IMG/VR virus record: IMGVR_UViG_3300033273_000117
Location: 1-21,412 of that record
DNA from: a virus
DNA: 21,412 bases
Reading direction: 5' to 3' (one strand)
Positions 1 to 6,547 of the stretch are shown piece by piece (position 1 is the first letter of the stretch; each line of letters opens with the position of its first letter). The notes under the pieces were generated by a model that worked only from the letters and a program-made list of their open reading frames with translations, ran no database searches and was not told the DNA's origin. The translations under genes were made by a program, and so were the position numbers.

Positions 1-489
1 AGCCACCCAACTGTCCATGGTGGCGTCCTGTTGCATTTTCATCATGAGAACCATGGTTCTCTTGTGTGGTCTCTGTTTCCATCCATACCACTTAGAGACT
101 TTACCCTTGTCATGAGGCGGTTCTTTACCAACTGAATAGTATTGATCAGCTGTCATGTCAATCACAAATCCAGTCTCACGATCTTTCAACCACCAGTGAA
201 GATCTCCTCTGTAATCTCTAGCACTCATGGGATCAAGAGTATCAGTATCAAGGAGATAATACATAGCCTGAGTTGCATGATAACAATGCCCATACATGGG
301 ATTGGTCTCATTCTCAACACGATACTTCTTAGTAAGAAGATCTGGCGTGAGGCATTCCCTCAGTCTCCGTGAACACTCAAGGATCATGGAGATAGTGTAA
401 GGAACTTTGTGATAGTGAAGGATGTCTTTTTTAATGACGATCCATTCACTTGTACCTTTTTGATAACAAGGTCTCTCTAAGATATCCAC
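1..489 (-). CDS. Hypothetical protein with Cys-His-Asp arrangement, YunG-like (3' end outside window)
   Basis: An open frame runs off the left edge; 163 codons are visible. The sequence contains GHCYHATQAMYYLL (Cys69, numbering from the GTG), then DLHWWLKD (His98) and FVIDMTADQYY (Asp111). An ordered Cys-His-Asp with a GxC helix start and an 'HWW' strand looks like the papain/NlpC/transglutaminase-type fold of the small YunG family, so a cysteine hydrolase or amidase activity is possible; this is inference from motif layout only. The start is uncertain. A GTG at 489 gives a 13-base overlap with the upstream gene, which suits this tightly overlapping operon; an in-frame ATG at 531 would give a longer overlap. 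Neither has a convincing ribosome binding site. It is the last visible gene of the gp45-speD operon. Confidence 0.7.
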   Translation of the reverse strand, partial: MDILERPCYQKGTSEWIVIKKDILHYHKVPYTISMILECSRRLRECLTPDLLTKKYRVENETNPMYGHCYHATQAMYYLLDTDTLDPMSARDYRGDLHWWLKDRETGFVIDMTADQYYSVGKEPPHDKGKVSKWYGWKQRPHKRTMVLMMKMQQDATMDSWVA

Positions 490-686
490 TCTGGTCTTTT
501 CAAATAAGAACTTGGCACAATTTCCCACCATTCATTCCCATCAAAAATATACAACTTGCGTGTATCTTTGTCAAGGAAAACATCACCCTTATTTAAGTAT
601 TTTTTTATATACTTAACAGGATTTTTTTCACCAATAAGTTCTGGAATCCAAGGTGTATTCCAAGAAGAGCAAATAAAATCACTCAT
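477..686 (-). CDS. Small hypothetical protein, 69 aa
   Basis: I do not recognise the family. The start is placed at the ATG giving MSDFICSSWNTPW, which overlaps the end of the upstream gene by eight bases; a longer version beginning five codons earlier (MRFLI) would overlap more and is less likely. The product is soluble-looking, rich in Trp and Lys, with a central segment KGDVFLDKDTRKLYIFDGN that reads like two short beta strands joined by a turn, followed by EWWEIVP. That pattern resembles small beta-rich domains that display aromatic residues, but no function can be assigned. It lies inside a run of overlapping small genes downstream of the clamp gene and is presumably co-translated with them. 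Confidence 0.7.
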   Translation of the reverse strand: MSDFICSSWNTPWIPELIGEKNPVKYIKKYLNKGDVFLDKDTRKLYIFDGNEWWEIVPSSYLKRPEWIS

Positions 687-873
687 TATCAAGAATCTCA
701 ATGTGAGACAAAAACTGTGATGGAGTATTCCACCATATCATCTGGGTATCTTCCCAGTTGTCAAAAATTACAAAATCACCATGAGCATCAACAACCTTGT
801 ATCGGTGGCGAATGTATGGTTCTTTAGAGGTCTCAGTAAAATACCGAGAGTCCTTCTTATCAATCAGTTTCAT
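679..873 (-). CDS. Small hypothetical protein, 64 aa
   Basis: Family not recognised. The ATG shares its first base with the stop of the upstream 150-residue gene (TGATG), a typical translational coupling junction, which supports this start. The protein has a basic N-terminal third (MKLIDKKDSRYF, YIRHRYKVV) followed by an alternating hydrophobic stretch (GDFVIFDNWEDTQMIWWN) likely to form beta strands, and an acidic end. No catalytic motif, membrane segment or signal peptide is visible. Gene density and overlap on both sides argue that it is a real gene rather than a chance frame. Confidence 0.7.
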   Translation of the reverse strand: MKLIDKKDSRYFTETSKEPYIRHRYKVVDAHGDFVIFDNWEDTQMIWWNTPSQFLSHIEILDNE

Positions 874-1325
874 CAGAGGAACTGTTTCAAATAATCCAAA
901 CCCCAGTCTAACGTATGAGAGGGGATGACGTCAACATTTTTCTCAAGAATATATCGTGCTTCGGTCAAACGCTCCAACCCACATGCCCTTGCCGATGCTT
1001 TAGAAATAGCATAGAACTCCACCAGTGCCTCACTATCACCTTTCTTGAACCCACGGACATAGAAGTCTCTTGCTTCTCGCATGAGTTCTTGAGTCTCGGG
1101 TGCGAAGGTGATAGTTTCCTTCTTGAAAGGAATTTCCATATTCTTCATACAACCCATACTGAACTTCATTGCCTTTCGGGTTTCGTAGACAGAGAGAGCA
1201 AAGATTTGTCCGTCTCTGTAGGCATGTTGAATAACACCATTACTACATTCCATCACACGGAGAATGGCAACTTTGTCCAGTTCTTCACTAGGAAGGTTTT
1301 CGTAGAGTTTTTTCCAGTTTTTCAT
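873..1325 (-). CDS. Hypothetical protein, 150 aa, helical
   Basis: Family not recognised. The gene starts with ATGA overlapping the stop of the upstream membrane-protein gene and ends with TGATG overlapping the next, so it is embedded in one translationally coupled operon. The predicted protein is mostly alpha-helical with several Cys residues (MECSNG, MGCMKNM, RACGLERL) that are not spaced as a zinc finger. The C-terminal half (MREARDFYVRGFKKGD, then RLTEARYILEKN) reads like a helical hairpin. Its position downstream of the sliding clamp is where T4 has the clamp-loader genes, but it lacks a P-loop and I see no gp44 or gp62 similarity, so I leave it unnamed. Confidence 0.75.
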   Translation of the reverse strand: MKNWKKLYENLPSEELDKVAILRVMECSNGVIQHAYRDGQIFALSVYETRKAMKFSMGCMKNMEIPFKKETITFAPETQELMREARDFYVRGFKKGDSEALVEFYAISKASARACGLERLTEARYILEKNVDVIPSHTLDWGLDYLKQFL

Positions 1326-1540
1326 AACGATAGTTGGATAATTTTTGATGCGTCAATAGTAGAAAAAAATGCTTCTAAACCAACAATGTCCCAAGTCCTA
1401 ATCTTAACAGCAAAAGGGAGCATTGCTAAATTACCAATAAGTCGAATCCAACATCCCCAATAAACAGAAACATAAAGAATAAAGAAGTATCCAATAATTA
1501 AACAAATACTTCCCAGGACACGCAATTGGTTTGCATTCAT
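1322..1540 (-). CDS. Small two-helix membrane protein, 72 aa
   Basis: The sequence shows a hydrophobic segment LGSICLIIGYFFILYVSVYWG (about residues 9 to 29) and a second, LIGNLAMLPFAVKI (about 34 to 47), with an amphipathic tail containing TWDIVGLEAFF. It is therefore probably an inner- or thylakoid-membrane protein with two spanning helices and a short loop; topology cannot be decided. It overlaps speD at its start (ATGA) and the 150-residue gene at its end (ATGA). No family or function is recognised. The fully coupled position suggests synthesis in step with SpeD, but no functional link is shown by sequence. Confidence 0.75.
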   Translation of the reverse strand: MNANQLRVLGSICLIIGYFFILYVSVYWGCWIRLIGNLAMLPFAVKIRTWDIVGLEAFFSTIDASKIIQLSL

Positions 1541-1872
1541 TCAAGTGGTCTCACAAATTCATTTGAAACAATGTCGCGGGCATCAAGTGCCTCATACATA
1601 TAGGTTGCACCAGACCTTGGGTTTGTGTGGTCTCCACAAGTAAACACATCACATACCGCCATACCATTCTCTGGCCAAGTGTGAATACTGATGTGGGACT
1701 CAGAAAGCAGAGCAACAGCAGTGACTCCTTGAGGGTCAAACTTGTGGGACTGAACCCCAAGGAGAGTGCTCTCTGCGAGGGCAGCAGCATTCACAAGAAC
1801 ATTGCGAATGTGTGCCTCATCATCTAAAAGTCCAAATGGACAACCCTTAAGGGTAAAGAGAATGTGTCTCAT
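1537..1872 (-). CDS. speD: S-adenosylmethionine decarboxylase proenzyme, bacterial type
   Basis: The enzyme removes CO2 from S-adenosylmethionine to give the aminopropyl donor for spermidine synthesis. The self-cleavage and active-site segment LLSESHISIHTWPE is intact: cleavage is expected between Glu58 and Ser59, Ser59 becoming the pyruvoyl group. His64 and Cys79 (in DVFTCGD) follow at +5 and +20 from this Ser, the same spacing as Ser63, His68 and Cys83 of the Thermotoga maritima enzyme. At 111 aa it is slightly shorter than cellular class 1B enzymes. The ATG at 1872 is preferred because it overlaps the gp45 stop as TGATG; an upstream TTG adds one residue only. speD is a known auxiliary metabolic gene of T4-like cyanophages; a role in altering host polyamines or charge-balancing phage DNA is inference. 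Confidence 0.95.
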   Translation of the reverse strand: MRHILFTLKGCPFGLLDDEAHIRNVLVNAAALAESTLLGVQSHKFDPQGVTAVALLSESHISIHTWPENGMAVCDVFTCGDHTNPRSGATYMYEALDARDIVSNEFVRPLE

Positions 1873-2546
1873 CAACCGAAAGTGGAATCAGGTTCCAGAG
1901 CGATATAGTAAGTAAGGTTGTATTTGGTATTGGTAAACTGAGAAAGCAGTTTGGAGGAGACAACAACATCATAGGCACCAGGAATGATCTTGATGTTTTC
2001 TACTTTGAAGTTGAAAGTAAACTCTTGGTCAGTCTCACCAACAACGATGGCATACTCGTTAGAAGTATCATTCTTCTTATCACGCACCACCAGTTTGATG
2101 ACACCTGCTTCACCAACGGCAGACAGGTCGGGCAGTTGATACACTGCTGCTGCCTTCACCAGTTTCTCCAGAGAAGTGCTGTCCAGTTGGAAGCAAACAT
2201 CTTGAGTGGGAAGTTGAATGTCCTTCTCAGGAGGAGCAATGATGACGTTAGGATCAGCAAAGAAATACTTCACACGACGCTTACCTTCACGGATGCTGAG
2301 GTAAGACTCTTCCTTGAAGTCAAGGTCAGGGTCTTGGTGCAGACTCAAACCATTCAGAAACTGGTTGAGATCATAGATGGCAAAGTCACGAGGAAACTCT
2401 TCAGTGATGTCTGCCTCTGCGAGGATGTTCTTAGCAACAGAAATAGTGCGAAGACGGTTACCCTCTTTCACAAGGATGGAGTTGTTGATACCCGCAAAGT
2501 TCTTCAGAATGGTCAGGGTATTGTCGGACAGTTTCATGTTGCTCAT
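1872..2546 (-). CDS. 45: DNA polymerase sliding clamp (T4 gp45)
   Basis: This is the T4-type trimeric processivity clamp that tethers the phage DNA polymerase and, in T4, also serves as the mobile activator of late transcription together with gp55 and gp33. Recognised from overall sequence: the N-terminal MKLSDNTLTILKNFAGIN, the central DFKEESYLSIREGKRRVKYFFADPN, and the C-terminal YYIALEPDSTFG. Its length of 224 aa is close to T4's 228. The ATG overlaps the stop of the DUF3310 gene as ATGA. The genes for the clamp loader (44 and 62) that follow gp45 in T4 are not next to it here; speD and small ORFs intervene, so the loader must lie beyond the left edge or elsewhere. Confidence 0.95.
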   Translation of the reverse strand: MSNMKLSDNTLTILKNFAGINNSILVKEGNRLRTISVAKNILAEADITEEFPRDFAIYDLNQFLNGLSLHQDPDLDFKEESYLSIREGKRRVKYFFADPNVIIAPPEKDIQLPTQDVCFQLDSTSLEKLVKAAAVYQLPDLSAVGEAGVIKLVVRDKKNDTSNEYAIVVGETDQEFTFNFKVENIKIIPGAYDVVVSSKLLSQFTNTKYNLTYYIALEPDSTFG

Positions 2547-2923
2547 TGGTTGTAAGTTTCACGGACAGCGTTTTTGTCATTGTAGTTCATCAGAAGAACC
2601 GCATAATGAAGGATCTTCATAATATCACGGCGAGCACTTCCCTTCTTATCATAACGGGAAGCATACTTGAGAATATTACTGCGACAGAATGCCTCACCAT
2701 CGCCGCACGCTTCAATCAGGTCAAGAGTTTGAATCTGTTGGTCACCAGCAGAATAGTGTTGGTTGTAGGTTCCACGAATGTACTCAAGAAGTTCCTTGAC
2801 GATCTCTTCTTCATTGTACTTCCAAGGAGTTGCGGGGGAACTTGGAATCATATCAGTAGTCATTGTAAAAGTGTTTCCATCCATGTTTAGTTCATCATAA
2901 ATGAAGGACCAGATGTTAGTCAT
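2543..2923 (-). CDS. DUF3310-type small protein
   Basis: The central region (about residues 52 to 113) has the pattern of the phage-common DUF3310 domain: YNQHYSAG, then QTLDLIEACGDGEAFCRSNILKY, a basic KKGSARRD turn, and ILHYAVLLM. DUF3310 proteins are often labelled nucleotide kinase-like in phage genomes, but no P-loop is present here and the activity is not established. The N-terminal 45 residues are not part of the domain. I choose the ATG at 2923 (MTNIW) rather than a TTG two codons earlier. The gene begins eleven bases after the cobS-like stop and overlaps gp45, so it probably belongs to the same early transcript. Confidence 0.85.
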   Translation of the reverse strand: MTNIWSFIYDELNMDGNTFTMTTDMIPSSPATPWKYNEEEIVKELLEYIRGTYNQHYSAGDQQIQTLDLIEACGDGEAFCRSNILKYASRYDKKGSARRDIMKILHYAVLLMNYNDKNAVRETYNQ

Positions 2924-2934
2924 AACCAATTATA

Positions 2935-4029
2935 TCAGAAAGGTGCTTCGGACGCAACTTCTTCACTGGGGAGTTGGAAGTCGGCGTCAACTTTGTCATA
3001 GAGTTCAATGAAAGATTGTTTGGTTTCGTCGTCAAAGCGGTTGACGCACACTTGGATTGCTTTTGCCTTGTCACCGAAGATGCTGTAAGCACGAATGATG
3101 TGGACAAGACGGCGGGTGGAGATGATCTCTTCAATGCCACCATCGTAGAAGGTCTTACGGATGATGTCTGCCCAGTCAGTCAGACGCTTACAGAAGTCAG
3201 TGTCGTTGATACCCAGAGAGGAAGCAATTCCCTCAAGGATCTTCTGTTCAGTCTTAGGAGTCGGATACTCCTGCTCGAAGGTGACAGGGAAACGCTCAAG
3301 GAACGCCTCATTCAGAACGTTGGTGCCGATGAAGCGACCATCGTCAGAACCCTTACCCTTGGTGTTAGCAGTGGCAATGACGTTGAAACCAGCAGCAGGC
3401 TTGACCCACTTACCAATCTTCTTAAGGAAGACTCCCTTGCCTTCTAGAATGGACTGAAGGCAGAGGATTTTATTGGAAGCCAGGTCGATTTCGTCCAGGA
3501 GAAGGACTGCTCCTCGCTCCAGTGCTTCGATGACGGGACCGTTGTGCCATGCAGTATTCCCATCAACAAGCCTAAAACCACCCACCAGGTCATCTTCATC
3601 AGTCTCAATCGTAATGTTGACTCGGATCAGTTCCCGCTTCAGTTGAGCACAAGCTTGCTCCACACCGAAAGTTTTACCGTTACCAGAAAGTCCCGTAATG
3701 AAAGTAGGATAGAAAAGACGGGACTCAATAATTTTCCGAATATCACCAAAGTTACCAAACTTGACGAAGGTATCATCTTTCGCGGGGATAAGGTTTTGCT
3801 GTTCCTGAGCGGGAACAATTGCAGCAGGTGCCTGGTAGGTTTTCTCCATTTGTTCCCGAACGGTAAGGTTCCACTTACCACGACCAATTTTGTAATCGTT
3901 AAGTTTATTGGTAACGGTCTGGTAGTTGGCACCATTCATAGCACACCAGGCACGGATGTCGGCGGCAGTCACAGACTCTCCATACACTGCTTGGAGAGAA
4001 GTGCGGATGTAGTCGGCGGAGATGGTCAT
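2935..4029 (-). CDS. cobS: CobS-like MoxR-family AAA+ ATPase
   Basis: Domains: an N-terminal winged-helix-like segment (residues 1 to 66), a linker rich in Ala, Pro and Gln, and an AAA+ module from about residue 95. Visible motifs are Walker A GLSGNGKT (113 to 120), Walker B LLLDE (176 to 180), a sensor-1 type VIATANT (217 to 223), and FLERF with Arg246 as candidate arginine finger. Cyanophage genomes label this gene cobS after the ATPase subunit of aerobic cobaltochelatase. Neither a CobN partner nor other cobalamin genes are in this window. MoxR-type ATPases usually pair with a VWA protein that recruits the substrate, and such a protein is encoded one small gene upstream. The ATPase call is secure; the chelatase role is not. 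The ATG at 4029 lies about 18 bases after the start point predicted from the -10 box at 4055-4060. Confidence 0.93.
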   Translation of the reverse strand: MTISADYIRTSLQAVYGESVTAADIRAWCAMNGANYQTVTNKLNDYKIGRGKWNLTVREQMEKTYQAPAAIVPAQEQQNLIPAKDDTFVKFGNFGDIRKIIESRLFYPTFITGLSGNGKTFGVEQACAQLKRELIRVNITIETDEDDLVGGFRLVDGNTAWHNGPVIEALERGAVLLLDEIDLASNKILCLQSILEGKGVFLKKIGKWVKPAAGFNVIATANTKGKGSDDGRFIGTNVLNEAFLERFPVTFEQEYPTPKTEQKILEGIASSLGINDTDFCKRLTDWADIIRKTFYDGGIEEIISTRRLVHIIRAYSIFGDKAKAIQVCVNRFDDETKQSFIELYDKVDADFQLPSEEVASEAPF

Positions 4030-4054
4030 TGAGTGGTTTGTTTGAACTGAAGTT

Positions 4055-4060
4055 ATTATA
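4055..4060 (-). promoter_or_regulatory. Putative early (sigma-70) -10 box for the cobS-like gene
   Basis: On the minus strand TATAAT occurs in ACTATAATAAC, 26 bases before the ATG and directly behind the terminator of the upstream late gene. There is no good -35 at 16 to 18 bases, since that region is the terminator hairpin. The exact -10 match and its placement right after a terminator support a promoter; its strength is unknown. Confidence 0.5.
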
Positions 4061-4065
4061 GTACT

Positions 4066-4111
4066 AAAAAGGGGGTCCGAAGACCCCCAGTGGACGGTTT
4101 GAAAAGTGTCC
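4066..4111 (-). terminator. Double-hairpin terminator of the 68-aa late gene
   Basis: Read on the minus strand, a weak hairpin (GGAC ... GTCC, with one G-U extension) starts at the stop codon. It is followed by a perfect 7-bp stem GGGGGTC/GACCCCC closed by a UUCG tetraloop (4071-4088) and a run of five T. This is a canonical factor-independent terminator. The same two-hairpin unit recurs at 6499-6547 with only a few base differences. Confidence 0.88.
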
Positions 4112-4317
4112 TATCTAGAGCTACTTCTACGGAGAGTTTTCTTATGGGACTTGTAGGGGGCGGGCTCTTTTACAGGCTCTGGAGCAGGTGCTTCCTCAAC
4201 TACAGGTTCAGGAACTTCTACTTCCACTACAACTTCTTCCACTACTGGTTCGGGAGCAGGTGCTGGAGCAGCAGGTGCTGGCTTCTTACCTCCCAATAGA
4301 TCTCCAAATCTAGACAT
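4111..4317 (-). CDS. Small Pro/Ala/Val/Glu-rich late protein, 68 aa
   Basis: Family not recognised beyond low-complexity character. The protein has a short N-terminal motif MSRFGDLLGGKK, a middle of about 40 residues made of Pro-Ala and Glu-Val repeats (for example APAPAPEPVVEEVVVEV), and a basic tail KSHKKTLRRSSSR. Such Pro/Ala/Glu spacers are usually extended and flexible. It has its own late promoter (4341-4348), overlapping the stop of the metallopeptidase/VWA gene, and its own terminator, so it is a one-gene late transcription unit set between two early genes. Late timing and a charged, extended design suggest a virion or assembly component, but that is inference. Confidence 0.75.
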   Translation of the reverse strand: MSRFGDLLGGKKPAPAAPAPAPEPVVEEVVVEVEVPEPVVEEAPAPEPVKEPAPYKSHKKTLRRSSSR

Positions 4318-4340
4318 TGCTTTTATCGAATACTTTTAGG

Positions 4341-4348
4341 TATTTATT
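4341..4348 (-). promoter_or_regulatory. T4-type late promoter before the 68-aa gene
   Basis: The minus strand reads TTAATAAATACCTAAAAG; AATAAATA differs from the T4 late consensus TATAAATA at one position. It overlaps the stop codon of the upstream gene and lies 24 bases from the ATG. The downstream CTAAAAGTATT part is shared with two other late promoters in the window, and AATAC ... GTATT (4329-4344) can form a small hairpin across the box. Confidence 0.75.
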
Positions 4349-6470
4349 AAGCAACAAGTTCCACAAACTCTCCAAGGATCTTTTTATTCATCTTCTTGGA
4401 CTTGAGACTCTTAGCGAAGGCAGATTTGATTTGGGTCTTGGTAGCGTCCTCAGCAACTTCAAAGTCAGCGTCCTGAGCGAGAGCATTGGCGGAAAGACCG
4501 AAGTAAGTATGATACCCAGAATTTTTGAGCGAGAAGGCACGCTGCTTTTTCCAGATAGCCATAGTCTTATCAGTTTCCTCACTCATGTATCCACAGTAGC
4601 GACGAATAAAACTACCAGCGTCACGAGACTCAAGCACTCGGATACCAATGAAGTTGGTATCCTTAAAGTTATCGCGGAGGTTACGGAGTAGAACATCAGT
4701 AAACTCATACCACTCACAGTCAAGAGAGTAGGTCATACCAGTCTTGCGATCACGCAGATAAGAGTTTGGGTAGATATTAGAAGTCCCCATGAAGGGTTCC
4801 TCCTCAAACTGGCGTTGAATTTCACGGTGATACTTAAGCATTGCTGCCTCACCGTCAGTCAAAACAACACACTGAACTTTCTGCAGTTTGTTTTCTTTCT
4901 GAAACTTAGGAAGAATTTGGTGGAGGGCAATGAGAGTCTCATTCAGGGGGGTGCCTGAGAGACTCAAACCATAAGGAATATTATAACGAACATAAGAGTT
5001 CCAACGGAAAGCATTAGCAATGCGAAAAATGTTCTTCATTTGTTCTTCCATGGTCTTACCGTTAGTCTTGCTGGTGAGCATGTTCATCAAAGAAAACCAC
5101 TCACCAACCTGAACCAGACCATCTTTCTTGGTATAAGCAAGTTCGCGTAGGGTTGCTTTACCATCCTCACCATAAGAAACTAGAGGATAGTCGCTAGTGA
5201 AAGCATAAACCTCAAATGGAATAGCAACTTTCTTACAGAACCACACAAGGTTGAAGAGTTGCTTGACCGTATCCAACATTACATCACCCATAGAACCAGA
5301 CCAGTCAAGGATGAAAACCAAACCATGGTTCTTACCGTCGGCAAGGGTAGTTACTTTCTTGAAAAGGTCTTCATTGTACTTGTAGGTGTGGAGTTTGGTG
5401 CAGTCAAGAACGCCAGTGCGAGCAGTGGTAGCACGGGCATAAGAGTCTGCCGCTTTCTTACATTCAAACTCTTTGACCAGGTAGTTTACTTCTTTCTGAG
5501 CAGCACGCTTGAACTCCAAGAACTTCTTATCAACTTCACCAAAGATTTCTTCGGAGGAGTATTCTTGTTCTTCGATCCAAGAACCCCAGTATTCTTTACA
5601 CTTATCATGGATTTCGGAGTTAGGTACGATAATTTTATTCAGGTCAAGTTTGGGCAACTCAAGATAGACATTCTCAGGACCACCATTCTCAACCAACTGC
5701 TTCAGTGCTTCCTCAAGAGACTCCATGGTCTTGACTTCAGGTTCTTCATTGGTTTGACCACCAGAGGAAGTAGTTTGTTGTTGCTCCTCTGCTTGGGTTT
5801 CACCTTCACCTTCACCATCACTTTCACCTTCTTCCTGCTGATCGGAGAAGTCTGAAGCAGGTTCGGTAGCACCACCTTGCTGAGACTCAAGATCATCCAT
5901 AGGAGTCTTGGTTTCTTCCTGCTGCTTTGCCTTGCAGAAGTTATAGAGTGCTTCTGCAGCAATAAGAACATCAGAGAAGGTTTCAGTCTCTCCAACCATA
6001 GAGACGATATCCATCTCATCATCCTCAAAGGGGATGTTTACAAAGTTACCAAGTTTGTAGTAGAGGTTAACTTTATCAGCAAGGTTGTAAGTGGTAAGGT
6101 CGTCGTCAGCAATTTGGAAGAAGTCTTCCTCACAAAGTTCTTCATAACCTTTGTAGAAGGTCTTAGAAAGACCAGCATAACGACGCTTCATCAGTTTCTC
6201 AATGCGAGCGTCTTCAACCACATTCACAAACTGAGGTGGAATCTTGTGAGTCTCTAACCAGTTCTCATCTGGAGTGTAGAGAGCATGACCAACCTCATGA
6301 CCAACCAGAAGGTCATAGACGGTGTTGCTTGCCTTCTCCCACATAGGAAGAGTCAACACACGGGTGTGGACATTGAAGCAAGCAGTCTCAACCTTCTTGT
6401 GCTCAACCACAAGATCCTCAGTAGCAAGAAGTTTGGCGAGTTGGGACTTGATTTCGTGGCGAACGGTCAT
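4347..6470 (-). CDS. HEXXH metallopeptidase / VWA-domain protein, likely partner of the CobS-like ATPase
   Basis: The 707-residue protein carries HEVGH (His58 to His62) with VVEDARIE (Glu86) downstream, the layout of a gluzincin-type zinc peptidase. An acidic, Gln/Gly/Glu-rich linker follows (about 181 to 250). The C-terminal half is a von Willebrand A domain with a MIDAS DWSGS (Asp389, Ser391, Ser393), a later GTPLNETL threonine segment and VVLTDGEA. VWA proteins next to MoxR/CobS ATPases act as substrate adaptors (CobT, NorD, ViaA), so the natural reading is a two-component remodelling machine with the cobS-like product. CobT itself has no HEXXH that I know of. I chose the ATG at 6470 (MTVRHE) because the longer frame opens with a TTG in the terminator T-run. 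Its stop overlaps the late promoter of the 68-aa gene. Confidence 0.85.
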   Translation of the reverse strand: MTVRHEIKSQLAKLLATEDLVVEHKKVETACFNVHTRVLTLPMWEKASNTVYDLLVGHEVGHALYTPDENWLETHKIPPQFVNVVEDARIEKLMKRRYAGLSKTFYKGYEELCEEDFFQIADDDLTTYNLADKVNLYYKLGNFVNIPFEDDEMDIVSMVGETETFSDVLIAAEALYNFCKAKQQEETKTPMDDLESQQGGATEPASDFSDQQEEGESDGEGEGETQAEEQQQTTSSGGQTNEEPEVKTMESLEEALKQLVENGGPENVYLELPKLDLNKIIVPNSEIHDKCKEYWGSWIEEQEYSSEEIFGEVDKKFLEFKRAAQKEVNYLVKEFECKKAADSYARATTARTGVLDCTKLHTYKYNEDLFKKVTTLADGKNHGLVFILDWSGSMGDVMLDTVKQLFNLVWFCKKVAIPFEVYAFTSDYPLVSYGEDGKATLRELAYTKKDGLVQVGEWFSLMNMLTSKTNGKTMEEQMKNIFRIANAFRWNSYVRYNIPYGLSLSGTPLNETLIALHQILPKFQKENKLQKVQCVVLTDGEAAMLKYHREIQRQFEEEPFMGTSNIYPNSYLRDRKTGMTYSLDCEWYEFTDVLLRNLRDNFKDTNFIGIRVLESRDAGSFIRRYCGYMSEETDKTMAIWKKQRAFSLKNSGYHTYFGLSANALAQDADFEVAEDATKTQIKSAFAKSLKSKKMNKKILGEFVELVA

Positions 6471-6491
6471 TGGTCTGTTGCGTATGGACCT

Positions 6492-6497
6492 ATTATA
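6492..6497 (-). promoter_or_regulatory. Putative early (sigma-70) -10 box for the metallopeptidase/VWA gene
   Basis: TATAAT on the minus strand (TTGTATAATAGG) lies directly after the terminator T-run of the late island and about 22 bases before the ATG. No clear -35 hexamer is found at normal spacing because the terminator stem occupies it. It is parallel in placement to the box at 4055-4060. Confidence 0.5.
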
Positions 6498-6498
6498 C

Positions 6499-6547
6499 AA
6501 AAAAAGGAGGTCCGAAGACCTCCCAGTGGACAGTTTGAAAAGTGTCC
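6499..6547 (-). terminator. Double-hairpin terminator of the 167-aa late gene
   Basis: On the minus strand, right after the stop codon, comes a 5-bp hairpin GGACA ... TGTCC (6528-6547). Then a perfect 7-bp stem GGAGGTC/GACCTCC with UUCG loop (6506-6523) and seven T. It is nearly identical to the unit at 4066-4111. The base changes in the main stem (A-T against G-C in the middle) are compensatory, so the structure is conserved. Confidence 0.9.

Noticed and set aside
873-1325. Clamp-loader subunit (gp62) at this position
   Set aside because: Position after gp45 suggested it, but no sequence resemblance or partner gp44 is visible; left as hypothetical.
915-1463. Plus-strand open frame of 182 codons
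   Set aside because: Lies opposite three coupled minus-strand genes (150 aa, membrane protein); low-quality composition and no start signal or neighbours on that strand.
2929-2934. TATAAT-like sequence just before the DUF3310 gene as a promoter
   Set aside because: It lies about six bases from the ATG, which would give a leaderless message; more likely chance in an A/T-rich gap within an operon.
5259-5855. Plus-strand open frame of 198 codons
   Set aside because: Antisense to the metallopeptidase/VWA gene; its Phe/Thr-rich sequence is the mirror of the Glu/Lys-rich linker on the real strand.
6471-6500. Ten-residue N-terminal extension of the VWA protein starting at TTG
   Set aside because: Would begin in the terminator T-run and upstream of the predicted transcript start; the ATG at 6470 is a better start.
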